Source: [Clostridium] aminophilum DSM 10710 (GTDB lineage: Bacteria; Bacillota; Clostridia; Lachnospirales; Lachnospiraceae). Taken from it: a stretch of 64,000 bases of DNA. The notes under the pieces are model-generated. The model was not told where the DNA came from, ran no database searches, and was given only the letters and a program-made list of their open reading frames with translations. The stretch covers positions 61,530 through 125,529 of the forward strand of contig NZ_JONJ01000012.1 in the NCBI RefSeq assembly GCF_000711825.1, in the 5' to 3' direction. The position numbers and the translations under genes are program-made. This document shows, piece after piece, positions 15,216 through 23,579 of the stretch; within the stretch, counting starts at the first letter, position 1; the number at the start of each line of letters is the position of its first letter.

Positions 15216-17477
15216 TCATTCGTTCGCACTGACGTAATCCAGCTCATTGATCTTTTTGATCTGATTCAGGGTGAAACCTGCTGACAGAACATAGATCAAA
15301 AGGACCACAAGAAAATCTCTTAAAAATGCCGCAGGAGAGTAGTATAAGAACACACCGATCGCGGTGGTGCCGAGAAGATAGGGTACCGCCAGTTTGGATA
15401 AATGAAATCCCGCGATCAGTCCGACCGCTCCGCACACGGCGGAGAATACCGCGGTGCTGGAGAGAAAGATGGTCTTGAGCTCCCGGTAGCTGTATCCGAG
15501 CACGGAAAAGATCGCAATCTGCCGTTGTGATGCGCTTACGGAAAAACGGACAATAAACGCAACGACAGCCATGTAAAAGACGGTTGCGACAATATACAGG
15601 AATATGCTCATTCGTTTGGACTCCGGTTCCAGGCTTTCGGCCGGTCTTATAAAGTCTTCTTTCCGGTAAGCGCCAAGGAGCTCGGCCGGCTTATAATCGC
15701 AGGCTTTGTTTGAATAGACGCTGTTGTAGACCCGTTCCTTTCCCAGCCGTTCCCTCAGATCATCAATATTCATGTAAGCGGTATACATGACCCGGTAATC
15801 GGTGATGGAAGCGACCGTAAAGGCATATTCTTTTCCGGTTACTTCATCAAATACATTCAGCTCGTCATTTTCCTTCAGGCCGTAGCGGGAGGCCAGTGCG
15901 TTGCTGATGATGACTTTGCCGTCGAGGTTTTCGGTATTGACCGGGAAGAATTCGCTGGGCGATTCCAGTCCGATAAACGGGACATCTGCCACATAATCCA
16001 TGTTGTTTATTTTAAATACCTTTTTATATACGGATTCACCGGTATCGGATGGCACGTCGGTATCGTCTAAAAGGTCATATACATATTCGTAGTTGATTTC
16101 GGCCGGAAGGCGGTCCATGATATTTACCAGATACTGGTCGAGACCGGTACCGAGCATATAGATCAGCCCCGCCACCAGCGAACCGGTCATAAGGATCAGG
16201 AATAAGCCTTTATCCTTTATAAACTGCGAACATATAAGATCAAACATAATCCGGTGCGCCCTTCCCGGATTCCGGCGCCGGGGGATACCGGTATCAAATG
16301 TTCCCTTCAGCAATGACACGGGGGACATCGAGAGCGTTTTGTTCAATCTCACCCAGTTGATCAGAAAGCAGATGACAGGCGGCATCAGGATACAATACGG
16401 AATGCTGAAAGGAGAGGCTATGACCGGCACCCGTGGGATGCAGTAATAGTTGGAAGGAGAGATGATCGTCGCCGCACTGAACCATATGCTTGCTGTCCAG
16501 CCCGCGCATCCGGCGATGAGGGCGATCAGCGTGGAGGGCGCAAGATACATAAGGATCACCTCGTGTTTTTTCACACCCATGGCGTAAAGCGCTCCGATGG
16601 ATGCGCTTTCTCTCTCAATCGATGTCTTTATTCCGAGATAGAACACAACGGAGACGAGAACAACCAGTCCGATGCCGAGAATGTCCCCTCCCAGTTCATA
16701 TGCATATCCGTCGATGATCGCCCGGCACATTCTGGCATTGTTGGCCCGGGGGACAAAGGTCAGGACAGCGTCGTTGTGATCGCCAATATTCAGCAGTTCC
16801 TTTCGCAGATCATCATCCGTTAAACCTTCTGCCAGTTTATAGGAATAGACAAAGTCCTGTCTTGTCTCCGAACCCAGTTCGGATAATAACGCCGCATAAT
16901 CTTCGTCCGTCAGGAATGCAAGACCGAACAGCTCACTGTTGGAACTGTAATCCGAGATGTTCCTGGCAGGCATATCATAATCCGTGACCGAACCGAGACC
17001 GGTGATCCGAAAGGCGCGTGAAGCGATATGGATGGTATCTCCGGCGGAAAGCCCATATGCCGCAGCGTAACATTTATCGATCACCAGTTCACCGCTCTGA
17101 ACGGGGTAAGATCCTTCATCGAGAACCAGAAGGTCGATCTTATTACGAACTTAAAAAAAACGCAGGATACTGCCGTTTTCCATCTCCCTGTCAAAGGAAA
17201 AGATCCGTTCGGTGGTGTATCCTTTTTGCTGTAGTCGGTCTTCTGCCGGTTCGGCAAGCGGTTTTCGAAGAGAAAACTGGCCGTCCTGATAATTGGAAGT
17301 GATATAATTCTCCTCACAGACAGCTTTGGTTGAGTAAGTCACGGAGGCCAGGGTGGACGCGATATACATGCCGATGGCGATAAGCAATGCCATCAGAAGA
17401 TAGATGTTCCTGTTCCGCAGGATGTCCCTGGGAACGTTATTTTTTAAAATCCCAAGCATAATCGAGGTCCTCCGCAT
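15216..17477 (-). pseudogene. FtsX/MacB-type ABC permease interrupted by one in-frame stop
   Basis: A long ABC permease of the FtsX class (about 753 codons): N-terminal membrane helix (IYLLMALLIAIGMYIAS), an extracellular domain, two clusters of membrane helices and a second extracellular domain. Reading from ATG 17477, codon 109 is TAA (17153-17151), just after a run of eight T. The same frame then continues without shift (VRNKIDLLVLDEG, then the long remainder to 15216). So a single substitution or sequencing error, not an indel, breaks it. The partner ATPase gene is absent nearby, which also suggests a degraded export system. ATG 17084 is an internal restart without a clear ribosome site. 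Confidence 0.82.
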
Positions 17478-17590
17478 TCGCCGGTTAAGAACATAAAGTG
17501 AGTGCTATGATAATGTATATTATAATATATTATAGCTCAGTGTACCGATGAAATGCACCGGATATTATCGACCGGTGATCCGACAGATGC

Positions 17591-17714
17591 CTGTGACCAG
17601 AGACACCTGAGACCAGAGACACCTGAGACCAGAGATGCCTGAGACCAGAGATGCCTGAGACCAGAGACATCTGAGACCAGAGATGCCTGTGACCACAGAT
17701 GCCTGTGAGGACAC
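17591..17714 (+). repeat. 16-bp tandem repeat array (about 7.7 copies)
   Basis: Units of 16 bases, CTGAGACCAGAGAYRC, run without spacers from 17591, with the last unit partial. The array lies between the lactate dehydrogenase gene and the broken permease. Variation between units is limited to a few positions. The remaining bases of the 275-base gap (17478-17752) are AT-rich and show no further element. Confidence 0.9.
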
Positions 17715-17752
17715 AAAAAACAAATTCAACAGGACCGAAACTTCTGCTTGGT

Positions 17753-18697
17753 TCAGAAAGCGGTGTCTAATACTTTTTTCAGCGTCTTTGCGGATGCCTG
17801 AAGTGCTGCTTTTTCATCCTCGCTCAGCCGGATCGGAACTGCACCTTCGACCCCGTCCCTCCCGACAATGGCCGGCATACTCAATGCGACGTCATCGATT
17901 CCGAAGTCACCGTTCTGGATGCTCGAGATCGGGAGGATGGATTTTTCATCACGGATGATTGCCTCACAGATGCGCCGGACACTCATCGCGATACCATAGT
18001 AGGTAGCTCCCTTCTTCTCAATGATCTCATAGGCGCTGTTTTTAACGCTTTCCGCAATTTCTTTCATCGCTTTATCGTGGTCGAAATGTCCTCTCATTTC
18101 GCAGAAAGCATTCAGCGGAATGCCGGACACATTGGCACTGCTCCAGGCCGCAATTTCGCTGTCTCCGTGTTCTCCGATGATAAAGGCGTGCACCGAACGG
18201 CTGTCTATTCCCAGATGCTCTCCGAGAAGGTACTTGAGCCGCGCGGTATCCAGAACCGTTCCGGAGCCGAACACCCGGTTCTTCGGAAATCCGCTGAGCT
18301 TTGCCGCCACATATGTGAGGATGTCAACCGGATTTGCTACAACCAGAAGTATTCCTTCCCGGTTGAATTTTACAATTTCCGGGATGATAGACTTGAAAAT
18401 GGCGATGTTCTTATTCACCAGATCCAGTCGGGTTTCTCCCGGCTTCTGACCGGCACCGGCGGTTACGACCACGACAGCGGCATCTTCCGCGTCCCGGTAA
18501 TCCCCGGCATAGATCTGCATGGGTTTTGCAAACGGCAGACCATGGCTGATATCCAGCGCCTCGCCTTCCGCTTTTTCACGGTTTACATCGATCAGCACCA
18601 TTTCCGAGAAGAGTCCGCTCTCCATCAGGGCAAACGCTGACGCCGATCCGACAAATCCACATCCAACCACCGCTGCTTTTCTCTGATTCAATGCCAT
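17753..18697 (-). CDS. ldh: L-lactate dehydrogenase
   Basis: A 314-residue canonical L-LDH reducing pyruvate to lactate with NADH in the cytoplasm. Visible signatures: VVGCGFVGSA (NAD binding), AGAGQKPGETRLDL (Gln and Arg of the mobile substrate loop), TVLDTARL (catalytic Asp and substrate Arg) and IIGEHGDSE (catalytic His). AGGAGG lies just before ATG 18697. It ends fermentation pathways and regenerates NAD. The gene is monocistronic; the gap to 19031 (333 bases) contains two TATAAT boxes (18881-18886 and 18919-18924) that could serve the ArsC-like gene on the other strand. Confidence 0.95.
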   Translation of the reverse strand: MALNQRKAAVVGCGFVGSASAFALMESGLFSEMVLIDVNREKAEGEALDISHGLPFAKPMQIYAGDYRDAEDAAVVVVTAGAGQKPGETRLDLVNKNIAIFKSIIPEIVKFNREGILLVVANPVDILTYVAAKLSGFPKNRVFGSGTVLDTARLKYLLGEHLGIDSRSVHAFIIGEHGDSEIAAWSSANVSGIPLNAFCEMRGHFDHDKAMKEIAESVKNSAYEIIEKKGATYYGIAMSVRRICEAIIRDEKSILPISSIQNGDFGIDDVALSMPAIVGRDGVEGAVPIRLSEDEKAALQASAKTLKKVLDTAF

Positions 18698-19030
18698 AAT
18701 ATGCCTCCTGAAATCTTCAAAATCAAAACTGAGATTTGAAACTCGTCACTGAACTCCGAATTACGGGACCAAACGATGAAATCCGGTTTAGGGGGATGTC
18801 ATTTGGCGGGCGGGTTCCTTTGTTGAGTACAATATACTATGAAATTGGTATGCTTTTCTGTTGCAATGGTGACGAAAAATTATAATAGCAGTTTAGCATT
18901 AAATGATCACGAAAATGCTATAATAGAAGCAGTAACAAAATCGGATGCACCTTTTAAGAAAAAATGTATTAGTTTTTTTTGAGTCAATATCCCCGCATGG
19001 AAACTGCTGTGAGCAAAACAGGAGGTCAGT

Positions 19031-19384
19031 ATGGTTCAGGTTTATTGTTACGATCGATGCACAACGTGTAAAAAGGCGCTGAAATGGCTGGATGAGAAGA
19101 AGATTCCGCATGAAGTGATTGATATTAAGGAACATCACCCGGATGAAGCGAAGCTGAGAGAGTATTATCAGAAGAGCGGGCTTCCCTTAAAGCGGTTCTT
19201 CAACACCAGCGGACAGATCTACCGGCAGATGGAACTCTCCAAAAAGATTCCGGCGATGACAGAAGAAGAGCAGATCCGGCTTCTGGCGACCGACGGTATG
19301 CTGGTAAAAAGACCGCTTCTGATCAAAGACGATCATGTACTGACCGGGTTTAAGCAGGAGGAGTGGGAGAGCGTCCTTCTGTGA
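19031..19384 (+). CDS. ArsC/Spx-family thioredoxin-fold protein
   Basis: A 117-residue protein of the ArsC/Spx/YffB family. The N-terminal CTTC (CYDRCTTCKKALKWL) provides the CxxC pair, and the C-terminal LVKRPLLI is the usual family motif with the conserved Arg-Pro. Length is typical. The family includes arsenate reductases and the RNA-polymerase-binding redox regulator Spx; no arsenic genes are near, so a redox or regulatory role is as likely. AGGAGG precedes ATG 19031. Confidence 0.85.
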   Translation: MVQVYCYDRCTTCKKALKWLDEKKIPHEVIDIKEHHPDEAKLREYYQKSGLPLKRFFNTSGQIYRQMELSKKIPAMTEEEQIRLLATDGMLVKRPLLIKDDHVLTGFKQEEWESVLL

Positions 19385-19450
19385 AGAACGGAGAGAAACA
19401 GGCAACCCGCCGGAGCCTATGTCTGCACGAGGCCCTGACGGGTTGGATTG

Positions 19451-21064
19451 CTATTGTCTGCTTTTTCGGAGACGGTATTGGAGACTCTGCCGTTTCAGCC
19501 CCAGCGCTTCCGCAGATTTCGATATATTACCGTTATAGTGATTCATGGTTTTTCGGATGTAAGTCTGTTCGAATTTTTCCACCGCCTTCTTCAGATCTTC
19601 CGGCTTAAAATCCTCATCCGGCAGGTCCGCGGCAGCACTGTTATCCGTGAGAAATGCCGGGAGATCATCTGGAAGGATCTCCGGTCCTTTGCCGCGTGAC
19701 ATCGCATAATCCACCGCATAATTCAGTTCTTTCCGGTTGCCGGGCCAAGGATAGGCCTCCATGTACTGCAGTGCTTTTCCGGAAATGCCGGAAAAACGGT
19801 TTCGGAAAATGGACAGATTCTCATTGGCTGCAATCCGTTCCTGAATGAGATTCCGGATATCCTTTCGGCGTTCCCGAAGCGGCGGTATATACAGGGGGCA
19901 GACCGAGAGACGGTAATACAGGTCAATGCGGAAGTTTTTTGTCTTCACGAGCTCCGGAAGGAGCTCGGATGTCGTGGAGACAACCGAAAACGAGCTGTAA
20001 ATGTCGTCGCTTCCGCCCGTTCTCCGGAAGGAATCTCCCTGCAGGACATGGAGCAGGATGCTCTGGGCGCGAAGGGAGAGGGAACTGACTTCCTCCAAAA
20101 GAAGAATGCCTCCGTCCGCCTTTTCGAGCAGTCCGGTCCGCTCGTCCTCATTTCCGGTTTCCGTGCCCAGAAGAACCTGTTCCTGTAATTCTTCCGGAAT
20201 TGCGGCGCAGTTCATGACCTGAACCGGCCGATCCTTCCGCAGACCGGTATTGCAGATCCCGTATGCCAGCAGCTCCGTCTCCGTTCCTTCTTCGCCGGAG
20301 ATCAGCAGATTCTCCGTTTTTTGTGCGGCCCTTCCGGCGTCGATCATCAGTTTTTTCATGGCGACGCTCTCCGCCGGAATGTCCTCCAGAGACTTCCAAG
20401 AGAATTGGTTTACCTGAAGCCGGCTTTCTTTCAGCGCATCCTCAATCCGGCTCAGTTCTTTGATTTTCCCTTCTACCATTTCCATGTTCATCTCGGTATC
20501 GACGATTCCGAGAAGCTTCCCGTCCCGAAAAACAGGCCAGGCGTTATTGACGGTGGTAAAGGACGCGCCGCTGCGCGCTTTATACCGGCAGAACCGGTTC
20601 GCGATACGGTTCTGTGTCCGCAAGGCGGTCAAAACCGTACTGTAATCCGCGTCAACCTCAAATAATTCCAGAACATGCTTGTGCTTGATCTCATTGTGCG
20701 GAAAATCCATGGTGGAAAGACCGGCATTGTTAAAATACACCGCCATGGCATTGCGGTCGTAGAGCTGGATGCTTTCCGGAAAGATATCGAGAGCAGCCTT
20801 CAGGAGCTCTTCCATGTGATCATTGTACTTTAAAAAGACCGCGGATTCGCCGCCCGGCATCTCGAAACGATGGTATTGAAATTCCTCATCATTCCAACAG
20901 ATGGTTTCCTCATCCGGATTGGTGACAAACGCCGGTATATCGGAAAAAACCGCGCCCGGGTAGGCAGACCAGATGTCTCCGAGGCTTTTTTGAAGTTCCG
21001 GATTCTTCCATTCGATGGTTGTGATGAAACCGTTTGAATCAAGGGAAATGATAACGTCAAACAT
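19451..21064 (-). CDS. NtrC/RocR-like regulator with degenerate AAA+ domain
   Basis: A 537-residue regulator: N-terminal PAS-like sensing region (about 1-230), an AAA+ sigma-54-activator-like domain (about 235-455) and a Fis-type helix-turn-helix at the end (GNISKSAEALGLKRQSLQYRL). The AAA+ core is degenerate: the Walker A is GEEGTETELLA with no lysine where GESGTGKE is usual, the GAFTGA loop that contacts sigma-54 is missing (TETGNEDERTGLLEKADGG), and Walker B is ILLLEE rather than LFLDE. It should not hydrolyse ATP or activate sigma-54 and may act at sigma-A promoters, as TyrR does. It is divergent from the lyase gene and probably controls it. Confidence 0.85.
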   Translation of the reverse strand: MFDVIISLDSNGFITTIEWKNPELQKSLGDIWSAYPGAVFSDIPAFVTNPDEETICWNDEEFQYHRFEMPGGESAVFLKYNDHMEELLKAALDIFPESIQLYDRNAMAVYFNNAGLSTMDFPHNEIKHKHVLELFEVDADYSTVLTALRTQNRIANRFCRYKARSGASFTTVNNAWPVFRDGKLLGIVDTEMNMEMVEGKIKELSRIEDALKESRLQVNQFSWKSLEDIPAESVAMKKLMIDAGRAAQKTENLLISGEEGTETELLAYGICNTGLRKDRPVQVMNCAAIPEELQEQVLLGTETGNEDERTGLLEKADGGILLLEEVSSLSLRAQSILLHVLQGDSFRRTGGSDDIYSSFSVVSTTSELLPELVKTKNFRIDLYYRLSVCPLYIPPLRERRKDIRNLIQERIAANENLSIFRNRFSGISGKALQYMEAYPWPGNRKELNYAVDYAMSRGKGPEILPDDLPAFLTDNSAAADLPDEDFKPEDLKKAVEKFEQTYIRKTMNHYNGNISKSAEALGLKRQSLQYRLRKSRQ

Positions 21065-21138
21065 CGGTGTCCTCCTGCAAAAAATATTTGCACTATAGAT
21101 TATCTTACTTAAAAGATTGAAAAAGTCAACAAATTAAC

Positions 21139-21167
21139 TTGACATCCTACAGAAAACGACATATATT
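21139..21167 (+). promoter_or_regulatory. Promoter of the ammonia-lyase-like operon
   Basis: TTGACA (21139-21144) and TATATT (21162-21167) are separated by 17 bases, a good sigma-A promoter. It leaves a leader of about 85 bases before ATG 21256. It lies in the divergent gap with the NtrC-like gene. No sigma-54 (GG-N10-GC) element is seen. Confidence 0.65.
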
Positions 21168-21255
21168 TCAGAAAACAAAAAATTATGCAGATGCAAATAA
21201 ATTTTGCATCAACAAAATCAGGAACCCAACGAAGGGTGTTTCAAAGGAGACGGTT

Positions 21256-22782
21256 ATGGATAACTGCATCGAACTGGGCGGGAAACTGACACTGGAAGAA
21301 TTTATCCGTATTGTCCGCGGTCATGTGCCGGTCCGTTTTTCCGGGGAATACAGAGAACGGGTGAATCGATCCAGAGAACTCGTGGAACAGTGGACAGCCG
21401 AAGAACGGGTGATGTACGGTGTGACAACCGGTTTTGGCGCCCTCTGCACGAAAACAATATCCAAAGAGGAGGCGGCGCAGCTTCAGCGGAATATTCTTCT
21501 CTCTCATTCGGTTTCGGTCGGCGAACCGCTCCCGGAGGAGGCAGTCCGCGGAACCATGCTGATGGTCCTTCAGAATCTGGGACAGGGATATTCCGGTGTC
21601 CGGTTTGAACTTCTGGAAATGTACCGGGAGTTTTTAAACCGGGATCTCACGCCGTGGGCGCCGGGAGACGGATCGGTTGGTTATCTCTGCCCGGAAGCGC
21701 ATATGGCGCTGGTGCTTTTGGGGGAAGGAAAAGCGACCTGGAAGGGAGAACTTCTGGATGGAAGAGAAGCGCTGAAACGGGCGGGACTTGCTCCGATCAC
21801 GCTCGCCTCCAAGGAGGGACTCGCGCTGATCTCCGGCACCACATCCGTGACCGCGATGGGAGCAATTGCCGTATATGACATGATTCAGGCGGCGAAGAGC
21901 GCGGATGTGATCGGCGCCTGTTCTCTGGAAAACTGCAGAGGGCTTCTTGCGGCGTTTGATGAGCGGGTGATGTCCGTGAGACCGCATCCGGAGCAGAAGG
22001 GCTGCGCGGAAAATGTGCGCACCGTTCTGGCCGGTTCTAAGGTGATCGAGAACGCGAAGACCAGTCACCTTCAGGACGCACTTTCTCTCCGCTGTATTCC
22101 GCAGCTCCACGGAGCGGTGAAAAAAACGCTGTATGACGCGAAAAGGACGATTGAGACAGAGATGAACTCGTGCTGCGACAATCCGACCATCTGGCCGGAA
22201 GCGGGAGCGGAAGACGTTATCTCCGCCTGCAACTGCGATTCTTCCTATGTCGGGCTGGAGATGGATTCCTGCTCCATTGCGGCCGTCATGCTGGCCAAAA
22301 TGTCGGAGAGAAGAAATAACCGGATGATCGATGGCAATACGTCCGGATTACCGGCCTTTCTGATCCGGAATCCGGGACTCAATTCCGGTCTCATGGTGCC
22401 CCAGTATACACAGGCCGGACTGATCAACCGCATGCGGGTTCTGGCGTATCCGGCTTCCGTCGACAACACGCCAACCTGCATGAATCAGGAAGATTATGTT
22501 GCGATGGGATATACCGCAGCCCGGAAGGCCTGCGAGATGGTTCAAAAACTTGAGTATGTGCTTGCGATTGAACTACTGACCGATTACGAGGCACAGGCGT
22601 TCCGGGAGCCGGCCGAAACGATTGCTGCGGTTACCGAAGCCGTTTACCGCCGGATCGAAGAGCGGGTTCCGGTGCTGAAAGAGGATGAATTCCTGTACCC
22701 GCATATTGAGTTCCTACGGCAGATGATCCACAGCGGGGAGCTGCTGCGAATCACGGAAGCGATCACCGGGCCGCTGCAATGA
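21256..22782 (+). CDS. Aromatic amino acid lyase homologue lacking the MIO triad; candidate ergothionase
   Basis: A 508-residue member of the HAL/PAL/TAL superfamily. The fold is clear: MYGVTTGFGALC near residue 53, MALVLLGEG, SLRCIPQLHG, EMNSCCDNP. In histidine ammonia-lyase the MIO electrophile forms from Ala-Ser-Gly in GSVGASGDLAPLAH. Here GSVG (139-142) runs straight into YLCPEAH, exactly three residues shorter, so MIO cannot form. Two other usual active-site residues differ: NGT is SGT, and QDxYSLR is QDALSLR. An MIO-free member with a known reaction is ergothionase, which removes trimethylamine from ergothioneine; I propose that type of reaction. AAAGGAG supports ATG 21256; the longer frame starts inside the promoter. 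Confidence 0.8.
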   Translation: MDNCIELGGKLTLEEFIRIVRGHVPVRFSGEYRERVNRSRELVEQWTAEERVMYGVTTGFGALCTKTISKEEAAQLQRNILLSHSVSVGEPLPEEAVRGTMLMVLQNLGQGYSGVRFELLEMYREFLNRDLTPWAPGDGSVGYLCPEAHMALVLLGEGKATWKGELLDGREALKRAGLAPITLASKEGLALISGTTSVTAMGAIAVYDMIQAAKSADVIGACSLENCRGLLAAFDERVMSVRPHPEQKGCAENVRTVLAGSKVIENAKTSHLQDALSLRCIPQLHGAVKKTLYDAKRTIETEMNSCCDNPTIWPEAGAEDVISACNCDSSYVGLEMDSCSIAAVMLAKMSERRNNRMIDGNTSGLPAFLIRNPGLNSGLMVPQYTQAGLINRMRVLAYPASVDNTPTCMNQEDYVAMGYTAARKACEMVQKLEYVLAIELLTDYEAQAFREPAETIAAVTEAVYRRIEERVPVLKEDEFLYPHIEFLRQMIHSGELLRITEAITGPLQ

Positions 22783-22893
22783 AAAACGCGGGGAAATGCT
22801 TCGGATTATGGAAGCGATCACCGGACCGCTAAGTGAAAACGGCGGGGAACTGCTGAGAATCACGGAAGTGCTCACCGGGCCGCTGCAATGAAA
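22733..22893 (+). repeat. Three tandem copies of the lyase gene's 3' end
   Basis: The last 50 or so bases of the lyase gene (from GCGGGGAG at 22733 to its TGA) are followed by two diverged copies beginning at 22788 and 22842, period 55 and 54. Each copy retains ATCACCGG-like and CCGCT blocks and ends in TGA. They lie outside the reading frame of the functional gene and look like decayed tandem duplications. Confidence 0.85.
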
Positions 22894-22986
22894 ATGCAGT
22901 GAAGAGGAATGAGTCCGGGATGAGTGAGAAAAAGCATACGGTATGCGTGTTCCGCGATTCGCGGATCTTAGGAGGAGATACGGCAC

Positions 22987-23529
22987 ATGATGACGACAAT
23001 ACAGACACTTCCGCTAGTCATGCCGGAAGAAGAGGCTTTGAAAATTGCCGGAGGATACCGGAATCCGTTTGTGAAAATGATGGCCGGAAAAAAGAAGATC
23101 AATCTCCGGCTGATGTACCTCGAAAACCGTTATTACATCTATGAAATCACCTACCATAAAAGCCCGATTGCCAGTCTCTTTGGAAAGGAGGAAGTGGAAA
23201 AGAGACAGAAAATCCGCATCATGGTGGACGCGACGACCTGTTCGGCGTCCTATACTTCAGATCCGATTGTCACGGTCCGGAAGGAGACCGATGATCTCAG
23301 TGTGCAGGGATCCTATTATGACGATCAGCGGCTGGAGGACTGCGGAGCAAATATGGCAAAACGGATGGTCCGGCGCCGTGTCGGAAAGCAGATATCCATT
23401 CGGGCTCTCTCAATGGAAAAAGTATACAGACCGTTTTATATCGCCGTATACGGGGATATGAAAGAGGGGACAAAAGCGCGGTATCTGCCGATCGCAGCAG
23501 ACGGCAATGAAATCAATACCACGCTGTGA
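22987..23529 (+). CDS. Unknown protein linked to the lyase and symporter
   Basis: A 180-residue protein that I do not recognise. It has no signal peptide and no membrane segment. It is rich in Lys/Arg in the middle (KMMAGKKKINLRLMYLENRYYIYEI) and at MAKRMVRRRVGK, with many aromatic residues, and could be a small binding or chaperone-like protein for the symporter. GGAGGAG (22971-22977) precedes ATG 22987; ATG 22990 is possible. Its stop overlaps the upstream codons of the symporter frame, so it is co-transcribed and probably coupled with transport. Its function may be learned from conservation of this gene order. Confidence 0.65.
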   Translation: MMTTIQTLPLVMPEEEALKIAGGYRNPFVKMMAGKKKINLRLMYLENRYYIYEITYHKSPIASLFGKEEVEKRQKIRIMVDATTCSASYTSDPIVTVRKETDDLSVQGSYYDDQRLEDCGANMAKRMVRRRVGKQISIRALSMEKVYRPFYIAVYGDMKEGTKARYLPIAADGNEINTTL

Positions 23530-23579
23530 AACAGGAAACAGAGTTTTTGAGTATGCGAAAAGGATTTGGAGGAAGATTT

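Noticed and set aside
15216..17477. Frameshift at the eight-base T run of the permease gene
   Set aside because: The distance from 17477 to 17084 is a multiple of three and both parts share one frame; only a stop codon separates them.
17591..17714. CRISPR or VNTR-coding sequence
   Set aside because: 16-bp units without spacers; no frame with a start and ribosome site crosses it.
21139..21255. Upstream start giving the lyase 39 additional residues
   Set aside because: The frame begins on the -35 TTGACA itself; ATG 21256 has a good ribosome site and begins the conserved fold.
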